From assembly GCF_042648505.1 (NCBI RefSeq), contig NZ_JBHRXK010000002.1, positions 62,001 through 126,000 of the forward strand: a stretch of DNA of 64,000 bases, given 5' to 3'. The position numbers were made by a program, and so were the translations under genes. The notes below the pieces were generated by a model. It was not told the DNA's origin. It worked only from the letters and a program-made list of their open reading frames with translations, and ran no database searches. Within the stretch, counting starts at the first letter, position 1. Each line of letters opens with the position of its first letter. Below are positions 41,683 to 50,932 of this stretch, in pieces. This DNA is from Lysobacter_L cavernae (GTDB lineage: Bacteria > Pseudomonadota > Gammaproteobacteria > Xanthomonadales > Xanthomonadaceae).

Positions 41683-43953
41683 CTATTTGACGCGCGGACG
41701 CAGCAGTGAGCCGAAGGTCAGGTACCAGGACGACTCGCCGTCGTCGTTGCCACCGTAGGCCAGGAACATCGGCCCCAGCGGCGTACTGAAGCCCACGAAC
41801 AGGCTGCCGGCGATGATCAGGTCGTCGGCATCGACGTTGTCCTGGCTGAACCAGGCGTTGCCGGTTTCCAGGCTGGCGCCGACGTACATCGGCAACGAGA
41901 ACAGCCTGCTGGTGTTGCCGGTGCGTCGGTACGCGACGGCGCGCGCCAACGCAGTCTGGTTGCCGAACAGCGCGCGCTCCTCGAAACCGGACAGGTTGAG
42001 GAAGCCGCCGAGGAAGTCCTGGGCCTGGAAGAAGTTGTCGTCTTCCAGCGCGCTGGTCAGGCGCGCACCCAGCAGCAGGTGGTAGCGTCCCCAGGCGCGG
42101 GCCCAGTCCGCGGTCAGTCGCGCGACGTTGCCGTTGACGTCGGCGCCCATGACATCGTAGTAGGCCTCCATGTCGGCACTGACGCGCAAGCCGCGGGTGG
42201 GGAAGTTGATGTTGTCCAGCGTGTCCCAGGTGGCGTTGTAGAGCACCCCGGCGTACTCCTCCTTGTCGCCATCGATCACACCCGGGGTACCGATGAGCAG
42301 GTCGGCACGGTCACGGCCGCGCACCAGTTCCGCGCTGACCCTCCATTCGGGTTGCGGCGACCAGCCGGCCTCCAGGCCCAGCTGACGCCGGTTGACGCGG
42401 AATTCGGCCAGGTGATGGCCCTGCACCCACAACGGCAGGGACTCGTTGCGCAGGTCCAGCGACGGCTGCAGGTAGAACGCGCCCGTCTCGCCGAAGGGTT
42501 GGTAGAACTCCGAGCGCAGGCCGGTGATCCGCCCCAGCCGGAACACGTTGCGCCACTCCGCGCCCAGTGAATTGACGTCGTTGAAGGTCAGCTCGGCCGA
42601 CACCAGGTAGCTGTTGCCACCGTTGAAGTTGTCGTCGAGCTGGAAACCGAGTTTGCCAAACGCCGACCACGCCTTGAGCGCCGGAATGATCTCAAGACCG
42701 GTCTCGCCGTTGCGCTCGACCACGCGGTAGTCGATCTGCTGGAAACGGCCATCGCCGTAGGCGCTGCCGAGGTCCTTCTCGACGCGGTCGGCGTCGAACG
42801 GCTCGCCCACGTTCTCGGCCATGGCGCGCTCGACCTGGCGCATGGCCGACGGCGAGCGGCCCTTCACCACATCGAGGAATGCCACCAGCCCCGGATCGAA
42901 ATCACGACGCCGCTGGCGGGCCTCGAACGCAGCATAGGTGGCTTCGTCGACCGACAGCGCGCGCAGCCGCGGCAAGGCCGCCTCGGCCGCGCGCTCGCCG
43001 ATCTCGATCGCCTCCTTGCCGCGGTTGAACTGGGCCGAGGTGATGTCGCCCAGTTCGGGCGTGATCAGCACGTCCTGCGGGCCGAGCGTGGCGAGCACGC
43101 GCCGGGTTTTTTCGATCATCAGCGCGCTGATCATCTGGTCCATGATCACGACCGGGTTGGTCAGCGACTCCTCCTTGTGCAGCGGCGAGCCGACGTCGAC
43201 CACGATCAGCTGCTGCGCGCCCATGTCGCGCACGACGTCGACCGGGACGTTATCGACCATGCCGCCGTCGACCAGCAGGCGGCCGTCGACGCGCACCGGT
43301 GCGAACGCGCCCGGCACCGACATGCTCGAGCGGATCGCCAGCGCCAGGTCGCCGTCGTCGAACACGACCTTGTCGCCGGTGACGATGTCGGCGGCGACGG
43401 CACGGAACGGGATCGGCAGCGCGTCAAAGTCCTTGGCATTCCATGTCGACAACGTGAGCCGGCGCAGCAGCATCAGCAGCTTCTGCCCCTGCACGAACCC
43501 GACCGGCAAGACCACGTGGCCATCCGTGTAACCGATCTCCAGGTCGAGCAGGTAACGGAAGTCGGCGTCCTTGCGCCGCATCGGCAGGCCTTCGCGCGGC
43601 GGGTCATCGACGAACATGTCGGCCCAGTCGATGGTCTCGATCAGGGTTTCCATTTCCGCCGGGGTGTAGCCGGTCGCGTACAGGCCACCCACGATCGAGC
43701 CCATGCTGGTGCCGGCGACGCGGCAGACCGGGATGCGCTCGCGTTCAAGCACCTTGAGCACGCCGATGTGCGCCGAGCCGCGGGCGCCGCCGCCACCGAG
43801 GACCAGGCCGATGCAGGGCGCGGAGCCGGGGCCGTCCGCAGCCCGGGCCGGGACGGCGGCCATCAGCCCACCCAGTGCCAGCACGGCGGCCAACCCGAAC
43901 CGCTGCAACCCCAGGGGCACCCCACCGGCAGGCCGGTTCACGTCGCGCATCAT
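41683..43953 (-). CDS. PlpD-type patatin autotransporter phospholipase (type Vd secretion)
   Basis: A 756-residue self-translocating lipase. After the signal peptide (cut near ARA, residue 38) comes a patatin domain (about 45-330) with oxyanion loop GGGGARG (53-59), catalytic S83 in GTSMG and D228 in DGG. A POTRA-like segment lies at about 360-430, and an Omp85-type barrel to the end. This is the architecture of the type Vd autotransporter PlpD. The start is the ATGATG at 43953; the frame runs 36 codons higher without a signal peptide. It is convergent with queD. The passenger has phospholipase A1-type activity in the characterised homolog. Confidence 0.93.
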   Translation of the reverse strand: MMRDVNRPAGGVPLGLQRFGLAAVLALGGLMAAVPARAADGPGSAPCIGLVLGGGGARGSAHIGVLKVLERERIPVCRVAGTSMGSIVGGLYATGYTPAEMETLIETIDWADMFVDDPPREGLPMRRKDADFRYLLDLEIGYTDGHVVLPVGFVQGQKLLMLLRRLTLSTWNAKDFDALPIPFRAVAADIVTGDKVVFDDGDLALAIRSSMSVPGAFAPVRVDGRLLVDGGMVDNVPVDVVRDMGAQQLIVVDVGSPLHKEESLTNPVVIMDQMISALMIEKTRRVLATLGPQDVLITPELGDITSAQFNRGKEAIEIGERAAEAALPRLRALSVDEATYAAFEARQRRRDFDPGLVAFLDVVKGRSPSAMRQVERAMAENVGEPFDADRVEKDLGSAYGDGRFQQIDYRVVERNGETGLEIIPALKAWSAFGKLGFQLDDNFNGGNSYLVSAELTFNDVNSLGAEWRNVFRLGRITGLRSEFYQPFGETGAFYLQPSLDLRNESLPLWVQGHHLAEFRVNRRQLGLEAGWSPQPEWRVSAELVRGRDRADLLIGTPGVIDGDKEEYAGVLYNATWDTLDNINFPTRGLRVSADMEAYYDVMGADVNGNVARLTADWARAWGRYHLLLGARLTSALEDDNFFQAQDFLGGFLNLSGFEERALFGNQTALARAVAYRRTGNTSRLFSLPMYVGASLETGNAWFSQDNVDADDLIIAGSLFVGFSTPLGPMFLAYGGNDDGESSWYLTFGSLLRPRVK

Positions 43954-44082
43954 CGTCTCGTCATCCTCGAAAGTGACCGGCCGTCCATCGGCCTTCCGGC
44001 AGCCGCCGGTCCACTGATTCTGCCATTGGAACGTGGCCGCCAACGACAGCTGAATCCGCATTCGGCGGGCTTACAACCAATG

Positions 44083-44111
44083 TTGCATCGCAACAAATTC
44101 CGGATTATGCT
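44083..44111 (+). promoter_or_regulatory. Candidate promoter of the phasin gene
   Basis: TTGCAT (44083) and TATGCT (44106) with a 17-base spacer lie 49 bases before the phasin ATG, in the gap divergent from the patatin gene. Confidence 0.5.
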
Positions 44112-44160
44112 GCACCGCACAATCCGACCTCCCCCGGCCGGTGATCGCAGGAGTCCTGCC

Positions 44161-44556
44161 ATGTACCAGTTCAACGAACAGTTTGCCGCCGCGACGCGCC
44201 AGTTCGCGGACACGGCAGCCCAGGTCAACCGCCTCGCCCTCGACAACGCCGAGGCCGTGTTCGGCCTGCAGTTGACGGCGATCGAGGACCGCGTCAACGC
44301 CACGTTCGCCTTCCTCGGCGAGGCCGCCGAAGCGCGCGATTTCGACAGCCTCAAGACCCTGTGGCCGAAGGGCGTGCAGGTCGCGCGCGAGAACATCGAG
44401 CGCGCCGTCAGCACCGGTCAGGATGCCCTCGGCCGCACCCTCAAGGCGCAGGAAGCGATCGGCGAGTTGACCAAGTCGCAGCTCGAGACCAGCGCCAAGA
44501 CCGCCCAAGCCAACGTCGACAAGGCCACCAAGGCTGCGTCCAGGTCGGCCAAGTAA
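44161..44556 (+). CDS. Phasin-family protein
   Basis: A 131-residue helical protein of the phasin family, which coat polyhydroxyalkanoate granules or act as general stress proteins. Heptad-rich helices run through most of the length (FNEQFAAATRQFADTAAQVN, ARENIERAVSTGQDALGR). The Lys/Ala-rich C-terminal tail (DKATKAASRSAK) resembles PhaF/PhaP tails. ATG 44161 follows a GGAG. No PHA synthase is in the window, so the granule link is not shown here. The frame upstream, opposite the patatin gene, is noise. Confidence 0.88.
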   Translation: MYQFNEQFAAATRQFADTAAQVNRLALDNAEAVFGLQLTAIEDRVNATFAFLGEAAEARDFDSLKTLWPKGVQVARENIERAVSTGQDALGRTLKAQEAIGELTKSQLETSAKTAQANVDKATKAASRSAK

Positions 44557-44590
44557 CCGTCTCTCTCCGCCGGCCCCCTCCCTCGGCGGA

Positions 44591-44620
44591 AACCCGGCAG
44601 CGCAAGCTGCCGGGTTTTTT
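44591..44620 (+). terminator. Rho-independent terminator of the phasin gene
   Basis: AACCCGGCAGC pairs with GCTGCCGGGTT around GCAA and is followed by TTTT, 35 bases after the stop. Confidence 0.95.
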
Positions 44621-44680
44621 ATTGCCTGGGCGAGCGGGCAGTACGTTGCGCCGGCCCCCGCACGCACGCCGCGCAGAAAC

Positions 44681-44709
44681 GACAAGCCCGCCGTGAAGGC
44701 GGGCCTGTC
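44681..44709 (-). terminator. Terminator hairpin of the minus-strand RND operon
   Basis: GACAGGCCCGCC and GGCGGGCTTGTC (minus strand) pair with one wobble over a five-base loop and are followed by GTTTCTG, 19 bases after the pump stop. Confidence 0.7.
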
Positions 44710-44727
44710 GCGCGGGGCAACCGATGC

Positions 44728-47700
44728 TCAGCGCGCCGGTTGCAGCTCCTCGTCATCGTCGCGGACGATCACCGGCTTCTCGTCGAGCTTGTCGCCGAGC
44801 ACGCGCCGCACCACCACGTAGAACACCGGGATCAGCAGCAGGCCCAGGAACGTGGCGAAGATCATGCCGCCGATCACGCCGGTGCCGATCGCGTGGCGCG
44901 AGTTGGCGCCGGCGCCGGACGAGATCGCCAGCGGGATCACGCCCATGATGAACGCGAACGAGGTCATCAGGATCGGGCGGAAGCGCAGGTGCGCGGCCTC
45001 GACCGTCGCCTCGCGCAGGGTCTTGCCGGCTTGGCGCTGCTCGATGGCGAACTCGACGATCAGGATCGCGTTCTTTGCCGCCAGGCCCATCACCGTGATC
45101 AGGCCGATCTTGAAGTAGATGTCGTCGGGCAGGCCGCGCGCGAGCGAGAACAGCACCGCGCCGAGCACGCCCAGCGGCACCACCAGCAGCACTGCCACCG
45201 GCACCGACCAGCTCTCGTACAGCGCTGCTAGGCACAGGAACACCACCAGGATCGACAGCGCCATCAGCATCGGCGCCTGGTTGCCGGACAGGATTTCCTG
45301 GTAGGACTGGCCGGTCCAGTCGTAGCCGAAGCCTTCCGGCAGGTCGTTCTCGACGATCTGCTGCATCACCTCCATCGCCTCGCCGGAGCTGTGGCCCGGC
45401 GCCTGCGCACCGACGATCTCGACCGCGGAATAGCCGTTGTAACGGGTCAGCGACGGCGAGGCCATGGTCCACTGGCTCTTGACCACGTTCGACAGCGGGA
45501 TCATCGCGCCGGTGGTCGGATCGGTGTCGTCGGTTGCACCCGCCAACGGGCTGGGCGTGTAGAACCGCGTCAGCGAATCCGGCCCGGTGCGGAACGGCGC
45601 ATCGGCCTGCATGGTCACGCGCTTGATGCGGCCGCCGTCGACGAAGTCGTTGACGTAGATCGGCGCCAGCATCAGCTGGATCGAGCTGTAGATGTCGGCC
45701 ACCGACAACCCCATCGCCTGCGCCTGCACGCGATCGACGTCGAGCTTGAGCTGCGGCGCGTCCTCCAGCGTGTTCGGCCGCACCGCGGTCAGGGCCGGGT
45801 TCTGGTTGGCCTTGCCGAGCAGGGTATTGCGCGCCTGCGTCAGTGCCGCGCGGCCCTGGCCGCCGCGATCCTGCAGGTACATGTCGAAGCCGCCGAACTG
45901 GCCCAGGCCGCTGACCGTCGGCAGGTTGATCACGAACATCTGCGCGTCGCGGATGCCGTACAGGGCCTTGTTGGCGCCCTGGATGAACTCCATCGCGGTG
46001 ACCTTGCGCTCATCCCAGGGCTTGAGGCGGATGAAGGCCAGGCCCACGTTCTCGCCCTGGCCCATGAAGCTGAAGCCGGCGACCTGCATCATGCCGTCGT
46101 AGCCTTCCTGCTTCTCCAGCGTGCCGCGCATCTGCTCGAACACGCGCTGGGTGCGGTCCAGGGTCGCCCCCGACGGCAGCTGCACCAGGGCGATCGCGTA
46201 GCCCTGGTCCTCTTCCGGCAGGAAGCTGCCCGGCATGCGCGTGTAGAAGAACCCGCACAGCACCGCCAGCAGCGCGAACACCAACATCCAGCGCGGCGCA
46301 TGCTTGACCGCATGGCCGATGTGGCCGACGTAGGTCTTGGCGACCTTGTCGTAGTACTTGTTGAAGGTGCGGAAGATGAAGTTTTCGCGGTGGTGGTCGG
46401 CGGTCGGCTTGAGCAGCGTCGCGCACAGCGCCGGGGTGAAGCCCAGCGCCAGGAACGCCGAGAAACCCATCGCCATGGCGATGGTGATGGCGAACTGCTT
46501 GTAGATCTCGCCGGCACTGCCGCCCTGGAACGCACTGGGGATGAACACCGCCGCCAGCACCACGGTAATGGCCACGACCGCGCCGCTGATCTGGTTCATC
46601 GACTTGCGCGTGGCCGACTTCGGCGACAGGCCTTCCTCGGTCATGATGCGCTCGACGTTCTCGATCACCACGATCGCGTCGTCGACCACGATGCCGATGG
46701 CCAGCACCATGCCGAACAGGCTGAGCTGGTTGATGGTGAAGCCGATCACGTACATGCCCAGGAACGTGCCCAGCAATGCAATCGGGATCACCAGGGTCGG
46801 GATCAGCGTGGCCCGCAGGTTCTGCAGGAAGATCAGCATCACCAGGAACACCAGCACGATGGCTTCGATCAGGGTCTTGACCACCTCCTCGATCGAGACC
46901 TGCACGAAGGTCGAGCTGTCGTACGGCGAGAACCAGCTCACGCCCTGCGGGAAGCTGGCGGCCAGCTGGTCCATGCGCGCGCGCACTTCCTCGGCCACGC
47001 CCAGCGCGTTGGCGCCTGGCGCCAGCTGGATGGCGAAGGCGCCGGTGGGCTTGCCGTTCCACTTGGTGTCGACACCGTAGCTCTGCGCGCCGAGCTGGAT
47101 GCGGGCGACGTCGCGCAGGCGCACCGTGGTGCCGTCCTGGTTGGCGCGCAGGATGATGTTACCAAACTGCTCCGGCGTGCTGAAGCGGCCCTCGGCCGAG
47201 ACCGTGGCGGTGTAGGCCTGCTCCTGTGGCGACGGCTCGGAGCCGATCGAACCGGCGGCGAACTGCACGTTCTGGCCGCGCACCGCCGCCAGCGCCTGGC
47301 TGGCCGACAGGCCGTAGCCACGCAGCTGGTCGGGGTTCAACCAGATGTTCATCGCGTATTCGCTGCCGAACTGCTGGGTGCTGCCGACACCGGGCACGCG
47401 CGCGATCTGGTCGAGCACGCGCGAACCGATCAGGTCGCTGAGCGCGTTGCGGTCGACGTTCGGATTCTCCGAGCGCACCGCCACCACCATCAGGAAGCCG
47501 GGGTTGGCCTTGGCCACGACCACGCCCTGCTGCACCACCTCGGTCGGCAGCCGTGGCGTCGCCAGCGACACCTTGTTCTGCACCTGCACCTGGGCGATGT
47601 CGGGATCGGTGCCCGGCTCGAAGGTCAGGGTGATCGAGCTGCGCCCGGACGAGCTGGACGAGGAGCTGAAGTAATCCAGGTTGTCGATGCCGGTGAGCTG

Positions 47701-47901
47701 CTGCTCGATCACCTGGGTGACCGCGCCTTCGGCGGTCTCGGCGCTGGCGCCGGGGTAGCTGGCCGACACCGTGACCTGCGGCGGCGCGATGTTGGGGTAG
47801 GACTCGACGCCAAGATTGAAGATCGCGAGCACGCCACCGAGCGAGATCAGGATCGCGATGACCCAGGCGAAGACCGGGTGGTTGATGAAGAATCTGGACA
47901 T
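44728..47901 (-). CDS. RND multidrug efflux permease, HAE1 family (AcrB/MexB-like)
   Basis: Inner-membrane proton-driven exporter that works as a trimer with the adjacent membrane fusion protein and an outer-membrane channel not in this window. The 1057 residues have the N-terminal RFFINHPVFAWVIAILI helix, repeated porter domains, and TM4 GMVLAIGIVVDDAIVVIENV containing the proton-relay aspartates. The length and the RSSITLTFEPGTD and PNIAPP motifs match AcrB/MexB. It starts nine bases after the adaptor gene. Substrate range unknown. No local regulator is adjacent. Confidence 0.96.
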   Translation of the reverse strand: MSRFFINHPVFAWVIAILISLGGVLAIFNLGVESYPNIAPPQVTVSASYPGASAETAEGAVTQVIEQQLTGIDNLDYFSSSSSSSGRSSITLTFEPGTDPDIAQVQVQNKVSLATPRLPTEVVQQGVVVAKANPGFLMVVAVRSENPNVDRNALSDLIGSRVLDQIARVPGVGSTQQFGSEYAMNIWLNPDQLRGYGLSASQALAAVRGQNVQFAAGSIGSEPSPQEQAYTATVSAEGRFSTPEQFGNIILRANQDGTTVRLRDVARIQLGAQSYGVDTKWNGKPTGAFAIQLAPGANALGVAEEVRARMDQLAASFPQGVSWFSPYDSSTFVQVSIEEVVKTLIEAIVLVFLVMLIFLQNLRATLIPTLVIPIALLGTFLGMYVIGFTINQLSLFGMVLAIGIVVDDAIVVIENVERIMTEEGLSPKSATRKSMNQISGAVVAITVVLAAVFIPSAFQGGSAGEIYKQFAITIAMAMGFSAFLALGFTPALCATLLKPTADHHRENFIFRTFNKYYDKVAKTYVGHIGHAVKHAPRWMLVFALLAVLCGFFYTRMPGSFLPEEDQGYAIALVQLPSGATLDRTQRVFEQMRGTLEKQEGYDGMMQVAGFSFMGQGENVGLAFIRLKPWDERKVTAMEFIQGANKALYGIRDAQMFVINLPTVSGLGQFGGFDMYLQDRGGQGRAALTQARNTLLGKANQNPALTAVRPNTLEDAPQLKLDVDRVQAQAMGLSVADIYSSIQLMLAPIYVNDFVDGGRIKRVTMQADAPFRTGPDSLTRFYTPSPLAGATDDTDPTTGAMIPLSNVVKSQWTMASPSLTRYNGYSAVEIVGAQAPGHSSGEAMEVMQQIVENDLPEGFGYDWTGQSYQEILSGNQAPMLMALSILVVFLCLAALYESWSVPVAVLLVVPLGVLGAVLFSLARGLPDDIYFKIGLITVMGLAAKNAILIVEFAIEQRQAGKTLREATVEAAHLRFRPILMTSFAFIMGVIPLAISSGAGANSRHAIGTGVIGGMIFATFLGLLLIPVFYVVVRRVLGDKLDEKPVIVRDDDEELQPAR

Positions 47902-47910
47902 GGCGGTGGA

Positions 47911-49086
47911 TCAGTCCTTCGCGGCCGGGGCCGCCGGCTTGTCGCTGGCGGCGGCGTTGGCGGGCGCGCCGTTGCCCGATCCTGGCATGGCCTTGGCCGG
48001 CTGCCCGGGCTGGGCGCGCTGGATGCCCGAGATGATCACCTGGTCGCCCGGCGCCAGCCCCTTGCTCACCACCCAGTTCGCGCCCTGGGCGCGATCGGCG
48101 GTGACGTCCTTGCGCGCGACCTTGCCGTCGCTGCCGACCACCAGCACGTAGGCGCCGCTGGCGTCGCGCAGCAGCCCGGTCTGCGGCACCAGATAGGCAT
48201 TGGCCTGCTCGCCGAGCACCGCCTTGAGGGTGACGTAGGTGCCGGGCAGCAGGGTCTTGTCCGGGTTGGGCACGCGCGCGCGCAACGCGATCGCGCCGGT
48301 GGCCGGGTCGACCACGTCACCGGAGAAGTCCAGCGTACCCTTGCGCTCGTAGACGCTGCCGTCGGGGAGGATCACCTGCACCTCGGCCCGGTCCGCACCG
48401 GCGACCTGGGCACTGCGGATCTGCTCAAGCTCGGCCACACTCAGCGAGAAGTTCACGTACAGCTGGTCGATCTGGTCGACCGTGGTCAGCAGCGTCGCCG
48501 TGCCCTGCCCGACCAGTGCGCCCTCGGTGACCTGCTGCTTGCCGGCGCGGCCGTTGATCGGCGAGCGCACGGTGGCATAGCCCAGGTTGATGCGGGCATT
48601 GGCCAGCGCCGCTTCGGCCTGCTTCACCGACGCGCTGCCGCTGCGCTCGGCGGCGAGGGCGTTGTCGAGGTCGGACTTGGAAATGAAGTTGGCCGGTGCC
48701 AGCTGGCGGGCCCGACTGGCCGTGGCCTTGGCGTTGGCATAGGAGGCCTGGGCCGCCGCCACCGCCGCCTGGGCCTGGCCGACTTCGGCCTGCAGCTGCG
48801 CCGGATCGATCTGGAACAGCACCTGCCCCACCTTGACGTCGCTGCCCTCCTCGTAGACGCGGCGCTGCAGCACGCCCGGCACGCGGGCGCGCACGTCGGC
48901 GCTGCGGTAAGCGGCCAGGCGGCCGACCAGGTCCTTCTGCAGCGGCACATTGGCCGGCTGCACCTTGACCACGCCCACTTCCGGCGGCGGCATGCCCCCT
49001 TGGGCGGCGTCCTTGTCGCCGCCGCAGGCGGACAGTGCGAGGGCCAACGCGGCGGCCAGTGCCACCGAGCGCAGGTTCATGACCAT
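47911..49086 (-). CDS. RND efflux membrane fusion protein (AcrA/MexA-like lipoprotein)
   Basis: Periplasmic adaptor for the permease at 44728. From ATG 49086 the protein has 391 residues with a lipoprotein signal (LALALSAC-GGD lipobox near residue 21). Then beta-barrel, lipoyl (VLFQIDPAQLQAEV) and long alpha-hairpin segments (QAQAAVAAAQASYANAKATA), and the later membrane-proximal domain. GGAG lies about nine bases before 49086; an ATG at 49110 lacks a ribosome site and would add eight polar residues before the signal. It is first in the operon and divergent from a second pump. Confidence 0.92.
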   Translation of the reverse strand: MVMNLRSVALAAALALALSACGGDKDAAQGGMPPPEVGVVKVQPANVPLQKDLVGRLAAYRSADVRARVPGVLQRRVYEEGSDVKVGQVLFQIDPAQLQAEVGQAQAAVAAAQASYANAKATASRARQLAPANFISKSDLDNALAAERSGSASVKQAEAALANARINLGYATVRSPINGRAGKQQVTEGALVGQGTATLLTTVDQIDQLYVNFSLSVAELEQIRSAQVAGADRAEVQVILPDGSVYERKGTLDFSGDVVDPATGAIALRARVPNPDKTLLPGTYVTLKAVLGEQANAYLVPQTGLLRDASGAYVLVVGSDGKVARKDVTADRAQGANWVVSKGLAPGDQVIISGIQRAQPGQPAKAMPGSGNGAPANAAASDKPAAPAAKD

Positions 49087-49110
49087 GGGGGAAGACTCCG
49101 ATTGCTTCAT

Positions 49111-49643
49111 ATAAGGGTGAGCGGTTCTGCTCTACGGCTTTCTAATTCCTATACCGGCCAGTCTAACATTCGACACTGACCGCCCACCCCCCATTAGTCA
49201 TGACGGCGGTGGCACGCGCCAGATCAGGCAAACAGGCTCGGCGCAGGGGAGTGCACTACGGTAACGGTGGTGCCCGGGGCGGCGACGTGAAAACCGCAAG
49301 CAACCGCAGGGCGACGCAGGCCGGGCGAACCACGAGCCCGGTTCCAGCACACGCCACCGCCCCCTGACGATCGGCCCATGCCTTCCCGGCCAGCACTGCG
49401 TACGCTCCGCGCGCGCTACCGCAATGCGCGTGCGTCACAATAGCGATCGCCCGTTGACAGTCGGCCGGCGCCTGCGGGTTCGTGCAAACACGAACGATGG
49501 GAACCGCAACGCTCATGCCGCCGAGCGGATCGCGCGCACGAATCGGTGCGGCGGTACGACGGCATCGCTCCGGCGAACGCCGCACGGCCCGACACTGCCC
49601 CTCGCCTCGCCGGCGCTAAGGATTTTTCCAAGGATAAAGCTCC
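49111..49643. other. 533-base gene-free divergent region between two RND operons
   Basis: No regulator gene and no plausible ORF. It must hold both operon promoters. A TTGACA at 49454-49459 is a possible plus-strand -35, but no good -10 follows. AGGATAAAG just before 49644 is the ribosome site of the plus-strand adaptor. Confidence 0.5.
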
Positions 49644-50840
49644 ATGGCCAAGCACGACCCGTACTCCCTCCAGCGCGCTCCATCCACGCGCAAGCGCATG
49701 ATCTGGATGCTGTTGATCACCGGGCTGGTGTTCGGCGGCGTGTTCGCCGTCAAGGCGTTCTTCGCCAGCCAGACCAACCAGTTCTTCGACAACATGCCGC
49801 AGCCGCCGGTGGCGGTCAGCGCCTACACCGCCCAGCAGGAAAGCTGGAGCGACGCCCAGGAAGCGGTTGGCACGCTGGTCGCGGTCAACGGCACCGAGGT
49901 CACCACCGAGTCCGGCGGCGTGGTCAAGGCGATCGCCTTCGACGCCGGCCAGCCGGTCAAGGCCGGTACGTTGCTGGTGCAGCTCAATTCGGCCAACGAG
50001 TTGGCCACGCTGAAATCGCTGGAAGCCTCGGCGAAGCTGGCCGCCGTGCAGGCCGACCGTTGGCGCAAGCTGGCGACCGACAAACTGGTGTCGGTGGACG
50101 AGGCGCAGCAGCGCGCCACCGCCGCGGCGACCGCACAGGCGCAGGTGGAGGCGCAACGCGCCTTGATCGCGCAGAAGACGGTGCGCGCACCGTTCGATGG
50201 CGTGCTCGGCATCCGCAAGGTCAACCTCGGCCAGTACCTCAATCCGGGCGATCCGATCGTGAGCCTGCAGTCGCTGGACCCGATCTATCTCAACTTCACC
50301 CTGCCCGAGCAGCGCATGTCGCAGACCCACGAGGGCACCGCGATCCGCGCCACGGTCGATGCCCTGCCGGGCCAGGCCTTCGAAGGCCGGATCACCGCGA
50401 TCGACCCCAACGTCGATGCCAGCACGCGCAACTTCGCCGTGCAGGCCACGCTGCGCAATCCCAAGCGTGACCTGCGCCCGGGCACGTTCGCACGGGTGGA
50501 TTTCGAATCGGGCCAGGCGCGGCGCGTGGTCGTGATCCCGCAGACCGCGGTCAGCTTCAATCCATACGGCAACGCGGTGTACGTGATCAGCGAGAAAGCC
50601 GCCGCGCCGGGCGCCCAGGGCGCCGATGGCAAGCCCGCCGGCCCCACGCTGTCGGTGCAGCAGCGCTTCATCAAGACCGGCACGACCCGCGGCGACCTGG
50701 TGGCGGTGACCGACGGCCTCAAGCCGGGCGAACGCGTGGTGACCAGCGGCCTGCTCAAGCTGCGCAACGACGCGCAGATCACCATCAACAACAAGGTGGA
50801 GCCGACGGCGCAGGCACGCCCGACCCCGGAGAACCGCTGA
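49644..50840 (+). CDS. RND efflux membrane fusion protein (MexH/VexC-like)
   Basis: A 398-residue adaptor anchored by an N-terminal TM helix (about 19-39, MIWMLLITGLVFGGVFAVKA) rather than a lipid. The lipoyl half-motifs and alpha-hairpin are shorter than in AcrA, as in MexH-type adaptors (KSLEASAKLAAVQADRWRKL). VRAPFDGVLGIRKVNLGQYL is the conserved lipoyl/beta-barrel junction. It pairs with the permease 92 bases downstream. The type is quite different from the minus-strand adaptor, so the two pumps are not a recent duplication. Confidence 0.93.
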   Translation: MAKHDPYSLQRAPSTRKRMIWMLLITGLVFGGVFAVKAFFASQTNQFFDNMPQPPVAVSAYTAQQESWSDAQEAVGTLVAVNGTEVTTESGGVVKAIAFDAGQPVKAGTLLVQLNSANELATLKSLEASAKLAAVQADRWRKLATDKLVSVDEAQQRATAAATAQAQVEAQRALIAQKTVRAPFDGVLGIRKVNLGQYLNPGDPIVSLQSLDPIYLNFTLPEQRMSQTHEGTAIRATVDALPGQAFEGRITAIDPNVDASTRNFAVQATLRNPKRDLRPGTFARVDFESGQARRVVVIPQTAVSFNPYGNAVYVISEKAAAPGAQGADGKPAGPTLSVQQRFIKTGTTRGDLVAVTDGLKPGERVVTSGLLKLRNDAQITINNKVEPTAQARPTPENR

Positions 50841-50897
50841 CATGGCGGCCCCGCATTCGTCCTCGCCGGACGGCATGACGCCACCTCTTCCCCCCAA

Positions 50898-50918
50898 CCT
50901 TCTTCGGCGCGAAGAAGG
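50898..50918 (+). repeat. Hairpin between adaptor and permease genes
   Basis: CCTTCTTCG pairs with CGAAGAAGG over GCG, 15 bases before the permease ATG. It may modulate translation of the permease, because it ends just before the GGGGAG ribosome site. Confidence 0.5.
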
Positions 50919-50932
50919 GGAGAAATAAGCGG

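Noticed and set aside
45391..49179. 1262-residue plus-strand ORF across the minus-strand pump genes
   Set aside because: Antisense to clear RND and adaptor genes; the translation is Arg/His/Ala-rich without domains.
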